A DNA stretch of 64,000 nucleotides, from assembly GCF_900116225.1 (NCBI RefSeq), contig NZ_FOZZ01000015.1, positions 1 to 64,000 of the forward strand. The letters run 5' to 3'. This DNA comes from Sphingobacterium wenxiniae. Lineage in GTDB: Bacteria > Bacteroidota > Bacteroidia > Sphingobacteriales > Sphingobacteriaceae. A program made the position numbers and the translations under genes. Shown piece after piece: positions 1 through 7,395 of the stretch; the stretch's first letter is position 1; each line of letters opens with the position of its first letter. The notes beneath the pieces were generated by a model. It was not told where the DNA came from and did no database searches. It saw only the letters and a list, made by a program, of their open reading frames with translations.

Positions 1-91
1 ATCAGGCGCTTGCCGGAGTACAGCCCTTCGGGACTGTCCTCTAACACGCGCTTGGAGCAATGCTCCAGCACGTGCGCCAAGCGCCTGATCC
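1..91 (+). repeat. Gene-less mini-cassette type I, copy A (5' cut by window edge)
   Basis: These 91 bases equal the last 91 bases of the complete 128-bp copies at 1366, 5790 and 7189. They end in the right arm CAAGCGCCTGATCC directly before the core GTTATCTG of the next cassette. The left hairpin GTTGAGAGG...CCTCTCAAC lies outside the window. Confidence 0.8.
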
Positions 92-117
92 GTTATCTGT
101 AATGCTATCAACAAACT

Positions 118-1001
118 ATGGACAAATTTACTCTTCCAATTTATCTGAATCAAAAGTATGTTTTTGACCTTCTTGCAATTATAGAAGATGGTTTTAGTCA
201 AATTGAATCTGTAAAAACGGGACAAACCTCAGATATTTCCACAAGTAAAGGTGTCAGTGGTGAAATAGGTGTTAATAATGTATTTGCATTTTTAAAATTT
301 GGACTTGGAGGAAATTATACAAAACAAAACAAAATAAAACAAATCAACAAGAAGAAAAATCAAAAGAAAAAATACACACTCCAAATTCATTATTCTCAAA
401 ATTGAGAGAATATTTACATCAAAATCAACATATCATTAAAAACAACTATTTAAATTCAAAGACTGGTGAATTTATAGAAGTAAAGCTATCTCTTAAAAAA
501 AATCCATTAATTGACAGTTTAGATGGTTTCTCATCATTAATGAAATTAGCTGTAATGTTTGATGATTCAACTCCTGCCCTTAAAAAAGGAGGACAGAAAT
601 CAAACTCTAACACTAAAGTCCTAAATCAAATGGAATCATTGAATAATCAACTAAAGGACGAAGGAAGTATTGATTTAATAGGAAGTTACAAAAGCGAAAA
701 TGAAAATTTCAAAGTTGTATTGACACTTGATAAATCTTATTTGGGAGATATAACATTATCTGACATAGCTGATGGAGAATTTTCAGTAATTGGAAAAGTA
801 ACTAGAGTATTGCAAAAAGATAGCGATGAAACAGTTAATCTATTAAGGAAAACGAGTTTAAGCAAATTAAATAGTGCATTATTAGATCAAATGTTTTCAG
901 CATTTAATAATATGGAAGAATCTGGAATTAAAAACCAAGAGATAGTAACAGAAATTAATCCTCCAGTAATACAAATAATTCCTATTGCAATCTTTACATA
1001 A
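118..1001 (+). pseudogene. DUF6414-like cassette gene split by a -1 frameshift
   Basis: Two overlapping reading frames together make one protein of about 290 residues. The first (118-405) opens MDKFTLPIYLNQKYVFDLLA, followed by a Ser/Thr-rich stretch; the second reads on as NSLFSKLREYLHQNQ and ends at 1001. The second frame is open upstream to about 330, so the break is a one-base loss, or a -1 slip, in the A-rich stretch 320-360. The 'IYL(N/D)...LLA.IE.GFS' opening resembles the DUF6414 group of uncharacterised prokaryotic proteins; that assignment is from memory and tentative. No catalytic motif is recognised. It is the only gene of cassette 1 (92-1199). Confidence 0.6.
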
Positions 1002-1008
1002 AGCACTA

Positions 1009-1206
1009 CAGATAACAAGGTATTGCCAAAAGCGGGGCTAAAGTTCTAACTTCAAAGTTTGTGCTTCGTTAACCGCCAAAAACGAATTTTATTCGTTTTT
1101 TATTCTTAAATTTAACTCATAAAAATTCGTTTTGGCTCGCCTTCGTGCAGAATTTAAGCTTTCAGCCATAAATTCCCCGCCTTCGGCAATACCCAAAACG
1201 TTGCTA
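1009..1206 (+). other. attC-like site of cassette 1
   Basis: CAGATAAC (1009-1016), the complement of the cassette start GTTATCTG (92-99), opens the site. Outer arms AAGGTATTGCCAAAAGCGGGG and CCCCGCCTTCGGCAATACCC are imperfectly complementary and close on GTT at 1200. The same arm family is found after cassettes 4 and 6. A second palindrome around AAACGAATTTT/AAAATTCGTTTT lies inside. Confidence 0.78.
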
Positions 1207-1365
1207 AGCAATCCGCTACGCTCCTTGCTTAGCAACGTCCGGGCGACTTACGTCGCTTGCTGTAAGCCGTCGCTGCGCGGACAGCTTACAACAAGCGACT
1301 TTGCTAAATGCCCCTGCTTACGTATCTTCGATACGAGCTGGGCCACTTCGCAAAGTCGCCTGGAC
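1200..1365 (+). repeat. Gene-less mini-cassette type II
   Basis: It starts with GTTGCTAAGCAA (1200-1211), which pairs with TTGCTTAGCAAC (1225-1236). A long palindrome follows, with basal arms at 1237-1249 and 1353-1365 that carry one mismatch. Inside are two further hairpins: GTCGCTTG...CAAGCGAC with GTAAGC/GCTTAC, and CGTATC-TTC-GATACG. The layout equals that of the type I unit although the sequence is unrelated. No gene is visible. It ends at the GTT of the next unit (1366). Confidence 0.7.
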
Positions 1366-1493
1366 GTTGAGAGGAAATCCCTCCGGGCTTCCCTCTCAAC
1401 GGATCAGGCGCTTGCCGGAGTACAGCCCTTCGGGACTGTCCTCTAACACGCGCTTGGAGCAATGCTCCAGCACGTGCGCCAAGCGCCTGATCC
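1366..1493 (+). repeat. Gene-less mini-cassette type I, copy B (complete)
   Basis: The first 35 bases form a hairpin, GTTGAGAGG to CCTCTCAAC (1366-1400). A perfect 14-bp stem GGATCAGGCGCTTG/CAAGCGCCTGATCC (1401-1414, 1480-1493) follows. Its interior holds two hairpins, ACAGCCC-TTC-GGGACTGT and TGGAGCA-A-TGCTCCA, giving a branched cruciform. With the flanking AAC and GTT the stem extends to 17 bp. Complete copies B, E and F are identical, which implies recent copying. The length is not a multiple of three and frames running through it differ between copies, so it is not read as coding. Confidence 0.85.
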
Positions 1494-1531
1494 GTTGGCG
1501 GTCATTGCAACGAACGACATCTAAGAAACCA

Positions 1532-2259
1532 ATGATGTACAAAAAAATAGAACCTCACAAAGAATTACAACCTTATATTCATTTCTACTGGGAACTGAAA
1601 GGAAACGAAGTTGAAAGACAATGGGAACGGGTTTTTCCAGATGGCTGTGCCGGTATTGTAATGAATTTAGGAGATGTTTGTTTGACTGACAACGGCTCGA
1701 CTAAAATGGAATTTGGAAAAACGTATGTTGTGGGGGCAATGACTTCATTTAAAGATAGCTTTATTGATAACAATACGCATCTAATAGGTGTGTGTCTAAA
1801 ACCTGCAACTTTTGCGAATTTTTACAGATATACTTCACAAAACGAGCTGACCAACGACACCATTGAATTTGAAAAAGCTAATTCATTTAATGTTGATAAA
1901 ACAATTGAAAATTCATTTAATTATTTTGACCAATTTTATTCCGAAAGGATAATGACCAAAACCAATCAATTACAAACCGTTATTAATGATATACATTCAA
2001 CAAACGGACAAGTTAGGAACTTTCAAGAAGACATTTTACAACAGTAAGACAGTTGGAGCGAAATTTCAAAAGGTTCATTGGACTGTCACCAAAAGAATAT
2101 TCAAACATTATTCGTTTTCGGAATGCATTGAATTTAATCAAAAAATCAAATCAAAACCGAAGCCTATTAGATATTGCTTTTGAATGTGGCTATTATGACC
2201 ATTCACATCTTGCCAACGAAATCAAACGAATTACAGGCCTTCCACCATCATCGTTTTAA
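1532..2259 (+). pseudogene. AraC-family regulator disrupted by a frameshift
   Basis: The N-terminal part (MMYKKIEPHKELQPYIHFYW, from 1532) is typical of AraC regulators of the DUF6597 type, and its frame stops at 2045-2047. The C-terminal helix-turn-helix part continues one frame away as VRQLERNFKRFIGLSPKEYS and ends GYYDHSHLANEIKRITGLPP, the second HTH motif, with a stop at 2257-2259. A one-base deletion near 2040-2044 explains the break. If translated as is, the first fragment has lost its DNA-binding domain. It shares cassette 2 with the intact gene at 2332, which it may once have regulated (inference). Confidence 0.75.
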
Positions 2260-2299
2260 TTTGTCGCATTTTTACAAAGTGCAACTCGTTGTCGAAAAG

Positions 2300-2307
2300 T
2301 AACTTTG
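2300..2307 (+). promoter_or_regulatory. Candidate -7 box for the dihydrofolate-reductase-family gene
   Basis: TAACTTTG matches the Bacteroidota -7 consensus TAnnTTTG and lies 24 bp before the ATG at 2332. No good TTTG is seen 19-21 bp upstream, so this is a half-supported promoter. It would let the second gene of cassette 2 be expressed on its own. Confidence 0.4.
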
Positions 2308-2331
2308 CCGAAACTTTAAAATTAAATACAG

Positions 2332-2865
2332 ATGCGAAAAATATCACTTTTCATAGCAATGAGTTTAGATGGTTACATTGCAAAACCTAATGACGACCTA
2401 AGCTTCTTAAAAATCGTTGAAAAAGAAGGCGAAGACTATGGCTATAAAGAATTCACAGACACAGTTGACACATTAATTATTGGTAGAAAAACCTATGATT
2501 ATGTGCTTAAAGAAATTGGCTCGTCACATTACGATAATGGACTACGTGATGTTTATGTAATTACTAGAACTGAAAGACCGCAAGTAGGTAGAACGATTTT
2601 TTACACGGGAAACATATCCGATTTAGTCAAACGACTAAAGTCTGGAAAGGGGAAAAAGATTTATTGTGACGGTGGTGCACAAGTAATAAATGAACTATTA
2701 AAATGCGACTTGATAGACGAATTTATTATTTCGGTAATACCAGTTTTATTAGGCAATGGAACAAGACTTTTTAATGAAGGCAGACCTGAACAACCACTTG
2801 AATTTATCGAAGTCAAAACATTTGAAACGGGATTAACACAACTGCATTACAAGCGAAAGAAATAA
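2332..2865 (+). CDS. Dihydrofolate reductase family protein (RibD C-terminal-like)
   Basis: A 177-residue protein of the RibD_C/YwjB-like reductase fold. The opening KISLFIAMSLDGYIAKPNDD is the classic N-terminal strand and substrate loop. LIIGRKTYDYV and the Rossmann-type segment KKIYCDGGAQVINELL (NADPH binding) follow, then DEFIISVIPVLLGNGTRLF. It is full length for this single-domain family. Such proteins are predicted NADPH-dependent reductases; the substrate is unknown, and trimethoprim resistance should not be assumed. It is the second gene of cassette 2 (1494-2999), 72 bp after the broken AraC gene and just before the attC-like site. Confidence 0.85.
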   Translation: MRKISLFIAMSLDGYIAKPNDDLSFLKIVEKEGEDYGYKEFTDTVDTLIIGRKTYDYVLKEIGSSHYDNGLRDVYVITRTERPQVGRTIFYTGNISDLVKRLKSGKGKKIYCDGGAQVINELLKCDLIDEFIISVIPVLLGNGTRLFNEGRPEQPLEFIEVKTFETGLTQLHYKRKK

Positions 2866-2873
2866 GCAACGAA

Positions 2874-3006
2874 CCGCCAACATCGGTTTTGCGTAATGGG
2901 GGCTGACGTGCTTAATTGGGCGTTAGTCCTTTTTTTGTACATTTGTGATAGGCTGAAAGTTAGTGCATCTAATTCCCCCACTACGCAAAGCCGAGAACCG
3001 TTGAGA
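2874..3006 (+). other. attC-like site of cassette 2
   Basis: CCGCCAAC (2874-2881) is the exact complement of the cassette start GTTGGCGG (1494-1501). Arms ATCGGTTTTGCGTAATGGGGG and CCCCCACTACGCAAAGCCGAG pair imperfectly and close on GTT at 3000. The same arm family is seen after cassette 7. Confidence 0.8.
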
Positions 3007-3043
3007 GGAAATCCCTCCGGGCTTCCCTCTCAACGGATCAGGC
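3000..3043 (+). repeat. Shortened type I mini-cassette, copy C
   Basis: Only the 35-bp hairpin and GGATCAGGC remain. The rest of the palindrome and the expected GTTAGCGG start of the next cassette are missing. The break is at the same base as in copy D (3997-4040). Confidence 0.75.
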
Positions 3044-3090
3044 AACGAGCGACCGTGCAAAAAACAAACGAACAGAAAAATTAGACGAAT

Positions 3091-3855
3091 ATGTCAATAT
3101 CAAGAGACGAAGAACTTATCGGAATGAAAAAAGCGAGTGAAGCTGTTGCTTTAACTTTAAAGGAAATGCGAAACTACGCAAAACCCGGTATGACGACAAA
3201 ACAATTAGACAACTTTGGAGCAAAAATCTTGTCGGACTTTGGAGCAAAATCAGCACCTTATTTGACCTATGGTTTTCCGGGTTGGACTTGTATTAGCGTG
3301 AACAATGAATTTTGTCACGGTATTCCGTCCGACAAAAGAATATTACAAGAAGGCGATTTAGTGAATATAGATGTTTCAGCCGAACTTAACGGTTTTTGGT
3401 CAGACAATGGTGGCTCATTTGTGCTTGGACAAGACATTAATCAACATCAAAAACTCATAGAAGCATCACAAGAGATTTTATACAAAGCAATCTATAACAT
3501 TAAAGGCGGTGTTCGCATTTCAGACATTGGACACATAATGGAAACCGAAGCAAAGAAAAGAGGTTTTAAGGTTATTAAAAACCTTGGTGGACACGGTATT
3601 GGAAGAAGTTTGCACGAACAACCAGACGAATTAATGAATTATAGAAACCGATTTGACCAAAGACGGTTTAAGAAAAATTCAGTTGTAGCTATTGAAACAT
3701 TTATTTCAACAACTTCGACCTATTCAACAGAACTTAATGACGGTTGGACAATGGTTGGAAACAAGGGAGGTTTTATGGCACAACACGAACATACAATTGT
3801 TGTTACAGACGGAAAACCAATCGTACTCACAGAAATGAATGGAATTTGGAATTGA
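3091..3855 (+). CDS. map: Type I methionine aminopeptidase
   Basis: It removes the N-terminal methionine from nascent proteins in the cytoplasm. The 254 residues are normal for a type I enzyme without an N-terminal extension. Motifs in order: EFCHGIPS with the substrate-binding His; the metal-binding Asp pair in NIDVSAELNGFWSDNGGSF; the metal His in GGHGIGRSLHEQP; the metal Glu in AIETFIS; the final Glu in QHEHTIVV. The enzyme therefore looks active. As cassette cargo it is probably an additional copy of a housekeeping function. The cassette has lost its 5' core site because the mini-cassette in front is shortened. An A-rich stretch precedes the ATG. Confidence 0.95.
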   Translation: MSISRDEELIGMKKASEAVALTLKEMRNYAKPGMTTKQLDNFGAKILSDFGAKSAPYLTYGFPGWTCISVNNEFCHGIPSDKRILQEGDLVNIDVSAELNGFWSDNGGSFVLGQDINQHQKLIEASQEILYKAIYNIKGGVRISDIGHIMETEAKKRGFKVIKNLGGHGIGRSLHEQPDELMNYRNRFDQRRFKKNSVVAIETFISTTSTYSTELNDGWTMVGNKGGFMAQHEHTIVVTDGKPIVLTEMNGIWN

Positions 3856-3868
3856 CACACTGCCCGAA

Positions 3869-4003
3869 CCGCTAACAAGCAGTTTTGCGTCAGGCGGGTC
3901 GAACGTTTCCGTTCGACATTTTTTCGTAAATTTACGCTTTGTGCTCGCACGGAATTTTCGGTTGAAAATCCCGCCCGAACGCAAAGCTGCCGATCCGTTG
4001 AGA
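3869..4003 (+). other. attC-like site of cassette 3 (map)
   Basis: CCGCTAAC (3869-3876) implies an original cassette start GTTAGCGG, which is now absent at the 5' end. Arms AAGCAGTTTTGCG and CGCAAAGCTGC pair and close on GTT at 3997. The extra bases CGATCC before that GTT resemble the end of a type I palindrome. Confidence 0.7.
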
Positions 4004-4040
4004 GGAAATCCCTCCGGGCTTCCCTCTCAACGGATCAGGC
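3997..4040 (+). repeat. Shortened type I mini-cassette, copy D
   Basis: The same 44-bp remnant as copy C: hairpin GTTGAGAGG...CCTCTCAAC plus GGATCAGGC, then directly GTGACAATTTAAC of the next cassette. The start GTTACCTGC predicted from the downstream attC-like site is gone. Confidence 0.75.
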
Positions 4041-4080
4041 GTGACAATTTAACAAAATCAAACTTTAATAAAATAAATTA

Positions 4081-4530
4081 ATGGAAAAGTTTAAACTTTT
4101 TGGACTAAAATTAAATAGAAAAACGAAAAATGAAAATGGTCAATCTGGAATAGATTGTGGAGAACTTTGGCAGTATTTTGAAGAAAATAAAATAGCTGAA
4201 ATAATACCTAATAAAACCTCAGACGCATTAATTGCAGTTTATTATGATTATGAGAATGACGAAAATGGACTTTTTTCATATTTTATCGGATGCAAAGTCG
4301 ATGAGAATACCGAGAAACCTGAAAACCTAGATGAACTTATAATTCCTGAACAAAAATATCATAAAGAAACTGCAAAAGGACAAATGACTGGATGCATTTC
4401 TGATACTTGGACTAGAGTTTGGAAATCTAATCTTAACCGAAAATTTGGCTTTGACTTTGAAGTTTATGACGAAAGAAGTTTTGACTGGAATAACGCTGAA
4501 ATTGATATTTATCTTTCCATAAATAACTAG
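4081..4530 (+). CDS. GyrI-like/Cass2-like effector-binding protein
   Basis: A 149-residue stand-alone effector-binding domain of the GyrI/BmrR type. Visible landmarks are IAEIIPNKTSDALIAVYYDY, the strand LFSYFIGCKVDE, the family-typical segment LIIPEQKYHKETAKG, DTWTRVWKS, and the C-terminal strand AEIDIYLSINN. These domains bind small cationic or amphipathic ligands. There is no HTH, so it is not a regulator by itself. The closest concept is Cass2, an integron-cassette-encoded effector-binding protein, which fits the location. The original start of the cassette appears deleted, but the coding region is intact. Confidence 0.75.
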   Translation: MEKFKLFGLKLNRKTKNENGQSGIDCGELWQYFEENKIAEIIPNKTSDALIAVYYDYENDENGLFSYFIGCKVDENTEKPENLDELIIPEQKYHKETAKGQMTGCISDTWTRVWKSNLNRKFGFDFEVYDERSFDWNNAEIDIYLSINN

Positions 4531-4550
4531 AGAACAAAAAAACAAAGCCT

Positions 4551-4685
4551 GCAGGTAACAAGGGTTTGCCAAAAGCGGGGCTGAAGTGCTTCGATTGAGC
4601 ATTTTGTGCAAGGTTCAACATTAGTAATTCTATTGAACTTTTGTGCTAAAAATCCCCGCCTTCGGCAAGCCCCGAAACGTTGTGC
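4551..4685 (+). other. attC-like site of cassette 4
   Basis: It opens with GCAGGTAAC. Arms AAGGGTTTGCCAAAAGCGGGG and CCCCGCCTTCGGCAAGCCCC pair imperfectly and close on GTTGTGCG at 4679. Here two gene cassettes meet with no mini-cassette between them. Confidence 0.78.
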
Positions 4686-4748
4686 GTCATTTTAAACGAA
4701 CCCCAAACCTCTATGGCATATATAACTATTTCAAATTCAAAAAGGATA

Positions 4749-5582
4749 ATGAAAACTTTGAGTGAAATAACTCTTTCAGAAATTGAAACTGCTATTTACA
4801 AAAAGGACATTTATTTTTTTAATAGGAAGGAACAAGCAATGTTAAAAGGAATTAGGGAGTTTTTAAAAGACCCTGATAACTTTTCAACTCAATATTACAA
4901 ACCAATTATAGTAAAAGACAGTTTGAGATATGTTTATCCAGAAAATCAACCTGCTTATCATAAAGACAATACTTGTCCAAGATTACAATCAAATTTTATA
5001 AACTTTGAAATTCCCGAAGAAGTAAGAGAAAAGGGCGAGAATGAGATTAAGAGATTTAGAGCCTTTTTTGCAGAACATAAACATCTATTGGAAAGCAACA
5101 TTAAGGCTTTCATAGAAAAAATGCAAGCTAGGTTTTTTATTACTAGAGAAATAAATCCAAAGTCAATAGACTATTCAAACTCTGGGAACGAACAAGTTAA
5201 GAATTATAGTGTTCAAGATTTAGAAAATGAAATTGATGAGATACTTAGACAGGCAGGAAAATTTTACACAGACAACCCCGACAAACAGGAAATAATAAAA
5301 CGCTTTGGAAAAATGACATTTCTTGCATATGTACACGGAGACATCTATAAAAATGACACAGGATTAAATGATTCTGACTTAAAGGAGTTTTTAAGAGCTT
5401 ATGACGAAAAATTTAAAAAGCCAGTAAAAAACTTTTTAGTTGAGTATTACAGACTTCTCCATAACCCAGATATGACATTTACGGACACATTACTTGACAA
5501 ATTGGGTTTTCGTAAATGCGGACATTGTCTTGGTGAAAATTATTTCGAGCCAGAAGTTATTGAACAAGTAGAAAAGGAATAG
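4749..5582 (+). CDS. Cassette-encoded protein of unknown function
   Basis: About 277 residues from the ATG at 4749, which follows AAAGGAT; an ATG at 4713 would add 12 residues, and a TTG at 4680 lies inside the core site and is unlikely. The protein is soluble, highly charged and mostly helical by eye. A recognisable block is YHKDNTCPRLQSNFINFEIP followed by EIKRFRAFF. A C-terminal CGHCLGENYF carries a CxxC pair that could bind metal. No named family is recognised. It is the sole gene of cassette 5 (4679-5789), whose ends GTTGTGCG and CGCACAAC match perfectly. Confidence 0.7.
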   Translation: MKTLSEITLSEIETAIYKKDIYFFNRKEQAMLKGIREFLKDPDNFSTQYYKPIIVKDSLRYVYPENQPAYHKDNTCPRLQSNFINFEIPEEVREKGENEIKRFRAFFAEHKHLLESNIKAFIEKMQARFFITREINPKSIDYSNSGNEQVKNYSVQDLENEIDEILRQAGKFYTDNPDKQEIIKRFGKMTFLAYVHGDIYKNDTGLNDSDLKEFLRAYDEKFKKPVKNFLVEYYRLLHNPDMTFTDTLLDKLGFRKCGHCLGENYFEPEVIEQVEKE

Positions 5583-5595
5583 GAGTAAAAACGAA

Positions 5596-5796
5596 CGCAC
5601 AACAAGCAGTTTGGCAAAAGAGCGGAGTAAGTACTAAGTTCAACGTTTGTACATTTTATGCCGCCAATACTGTGAGCATTGGCTTTTTTTTCCTTAATTT
5701 AGCCAAAACGGCTCACAGCATTGGCTACGTTCGTGCGAAATTGAAGCTTTCGGCTTCGATTTTCCGCTCCTTCGCCAAGCTGCTAAAACGTTGAGA
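5596..5796 (+). other. attC-like site of cassette 5
   Basis: CGCACAAC (5596-5603) complements the cassette start GTTGTGCG. Arms AAGCAGTTTGGCAAAAGAGCGG and CCGCTCCTTCGCCAAGCTGC close on GTT at 5790. Inner arms GCCAATACTGTGAGC and GCTCACAGCATTGGC also pair, making a long two-part stem. Confidence 0.78.
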
Positions 5797-5917
5797 GGAA
5801 ATCCCTCCGGGCTTCCCTCTCAACGGATCAGGCGCTTGCCGGAGTACAGCCCTTCGGGACTGTCCTCTAACACGCGCTTGGAGCAATGCTCCAGCACGTG
5901 CGCCAAGCGCCTGATCC
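5790..5917 (+). repeat. Gene-less mini-cassette type I, copy E (complete)
   Basis: Identical to copy B over all 128 bp by direct reading. It lies between the site of cassette 5 and the start GTTAGCTG of cassette 6. Confidence 0.85.
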
Positions 5918-5980
5918 GTTAGCTGCCATACAACGACAATAGACCAGAAAATAATTAACATAATCAAAATAAAATTAAGT

Positions 5981-7042
5981 ATGAAAACATTATTTGTAAA
6001 AATCAGTTTATCAGCTATCCTATCGATAGGAATGTTGACAATTACAACCAAAGCAGAAGCCTGTACCAGAATAGTATATAAAGGTCTGAACGGTACTATC
6101 ATTACTGCTCGAAGTATGGACTTCTCAATGGAGATACCAGCAAATTTATGGCAATTTCCGAGAGGTATGCAAAGAGATGGAAAAACAGGGCAAAACACTG
6201 TTAAATGGACTTCTAAATACGGAAGTATAGTTACCAGCTCTTGGGATATTGCTGTTTCTGATGGGATGAATGAAAAAGGGCTTAATGCAAATATGTTATG
6301 GTTGAACAATTCAAAGTACCCATCATTTGAAAAAGATGGTAACACCAAAGGGCTTGCTGTTTCTTTATGGGCACAATATGCTTTAGATAATTTTGCTACC
6401 GTAAAAGAAGCAGTCGAACACTTCAAAAAAGAAGAATTTGTTGTGGTTACTGACTATATACCCGGAACGGATAAATATACCACCATTCACCTATCGTTGT
6501 CCGACCCAACAGGAGACAATGCTGTCTTGGAATACATAAACGGCAAATTGGTAATACATCACGACCCTTCCTATACGGTAATGACCAATGACCCTGTTTT
6601 TGAAGAGCAATTGGCCATAAATGAGTATTGGAAAGAAATTCCGGGCAAAATCTTTCTTCCCGGCACCAATAGGGCTGCCGATAGATTTGTTCGTGCATCT
6701 TATTATATTGAGGCAATCCCACAAACCGACAATATCCGGGTTGCCATCGCAAGTGTATTTAGCGTAATCAGAAATTGCTCTGTTCCTTATGGAATTTCGA
6801 CCGAAGGATTCCCTAATTTATCGACTACCAGATGGAGAATAGTTGCTGACCAAAAGAATTTGGTTTACTATTTTGAAGATGCACTTAGTCCCAATACAGT
6901 TTGGGTAGATTTGAAAAAAATGGACTTCAGCCAACAAACAGGAAAAGTAAAAAAACTCTCTTTGGACAAGCAACAGGTTTATGCAGGCGAAACTTCGGAT
7001 AAATTTATCGATAGTAAACCGCTTGTTTTTCAAGGAATTTAG
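5981..7042 (+). CDS. Secreted linear amide C-N hydrolase (choloylglycine hydrolase / penicillin V acylase family)
   Basis: An Ntn-hydrolase of 353 residues with a signal peptide (MKTLFVKISLSAILSIGMLT...) ending in KAEA. The next residue, Cys28 in ACTRIVYKG, is placed to be the N-terminal nucleophile after cleavage. Other family positions are visible: the Arg and Asp of ITARSMDFSME, Asn in GMNEKGLNANMLWL, VMTNDPVFEEQ, and SSTRW-like TTRWRIV near the C terminus. The family cleaves amide bonds of bile salts, penicillin V or N-acyl homoserine lactones; which one is not decidable here. Location would be periplasmic. Sole gene of cassette 6, 63 bp after its GTT. Confidence 0.88.
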   Translation: MKTLFVKISLSAILSIGMLTITTKAEACTRIVYKGLNGTIITARSMDFSMEIPANLWQFPRGMQRDGKTGQNTVKWTSKYGSIVTSSWDIAVSDGMNEKGLNANMLWLNNSKYPSFEKDGNTKGLAVSLWAQYALDNFATVKEAVEHFKKEEFVVVTDYIPGTDKYTTIHLSLSDPTGDNAVLEYINGKLVIHHDPSYTVMTNDPVFEEQLAINEYWKEIPGKIFLPGTNRAADRFVRASYYIEAIPQTDNIRVAIASVFSVIRNCSVPYGISTEGFPNLSTTRWRIVADQKNLVYYFEDALSPNTVWVDLKKMDFSQQTGKVKKLSLDKQQVYAGETSDKFIDSKPLVFQGI

Positions 7043-7063
7043 TAGTGAAATTAACTGTACGAG

Positions 7064-7195
7064 CAGCTAACAAGGTATTGCCAAAATCGGGGCTGAACGG
7101 CTTCGGTTGAACATTTGTACAAGGTTCAACATTCGTTCTTAGATTGAATTTTGTGCTAAAAATCCCCGCCTTCGGCAATACCCAAACCGTTGAGA
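7064..7195 (+). other. attC-like site of cassette 6
   Basis: CAGCTAAC (7064-7071) complements the start GTTAGCTG (5918-5925). Arms AAGGTATTGCCAAAATCGGGG and CCCCGCCTTCGGCAATACCC, nearly identical to those of cassette 1, close on GTT at 7189. Confidence 0.8.
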
Positions 7196-7316
7196 GGAAA
7201 TCCCTCCGGGCTTCCCTCTCAACGGATCAGGCGCTTGCCGGAGTACAGCCCTTCGGGACTGTCCTCTAACACGCGCTTGGAGCAATGCTCCAGCACGTGC
7301 GCCAAGCGCCTGATCC
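7189..7316 (+). repeat. Gene-less mini-cassette type I, copy F (complete)
   Basis: A further identical 128-bp copy, lying between cassette 6 and cassette 7 (start GTTGGTGG at 7317). Confidence 0.85.
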
Positions 7317-7395
7317 GTTGGTGGCAACCGTAAACCGACATTTATACAAACATCAACATACGGACAAAAACGGAAAACTAAGCCCACCCTCCTAC

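Noticed and set aside
1132..1446. Open frames running through the palindromic mini-cassettes (also 5725-6426, 7139-7387, 3839-4081, 2896-3084)
   Set aside because: They cross cassette boundaries and change frame partner from copy to copy; the 128-bp unit is not a multiple of three and no family likeness or start context is seen.
1366..1493. Insertion sequence or transposon end
   Set aside because: No transposase and no target duplications; the ends obey the cassette rule (GTT core with complementary end) instead.
2332..2865. Trimethoprim-resistance dfr cassette
   Set aside because: The sequence is of the RibD_C/YwjB-like branch, not the DfrA or DfrB types; resistance cannot be inferred.
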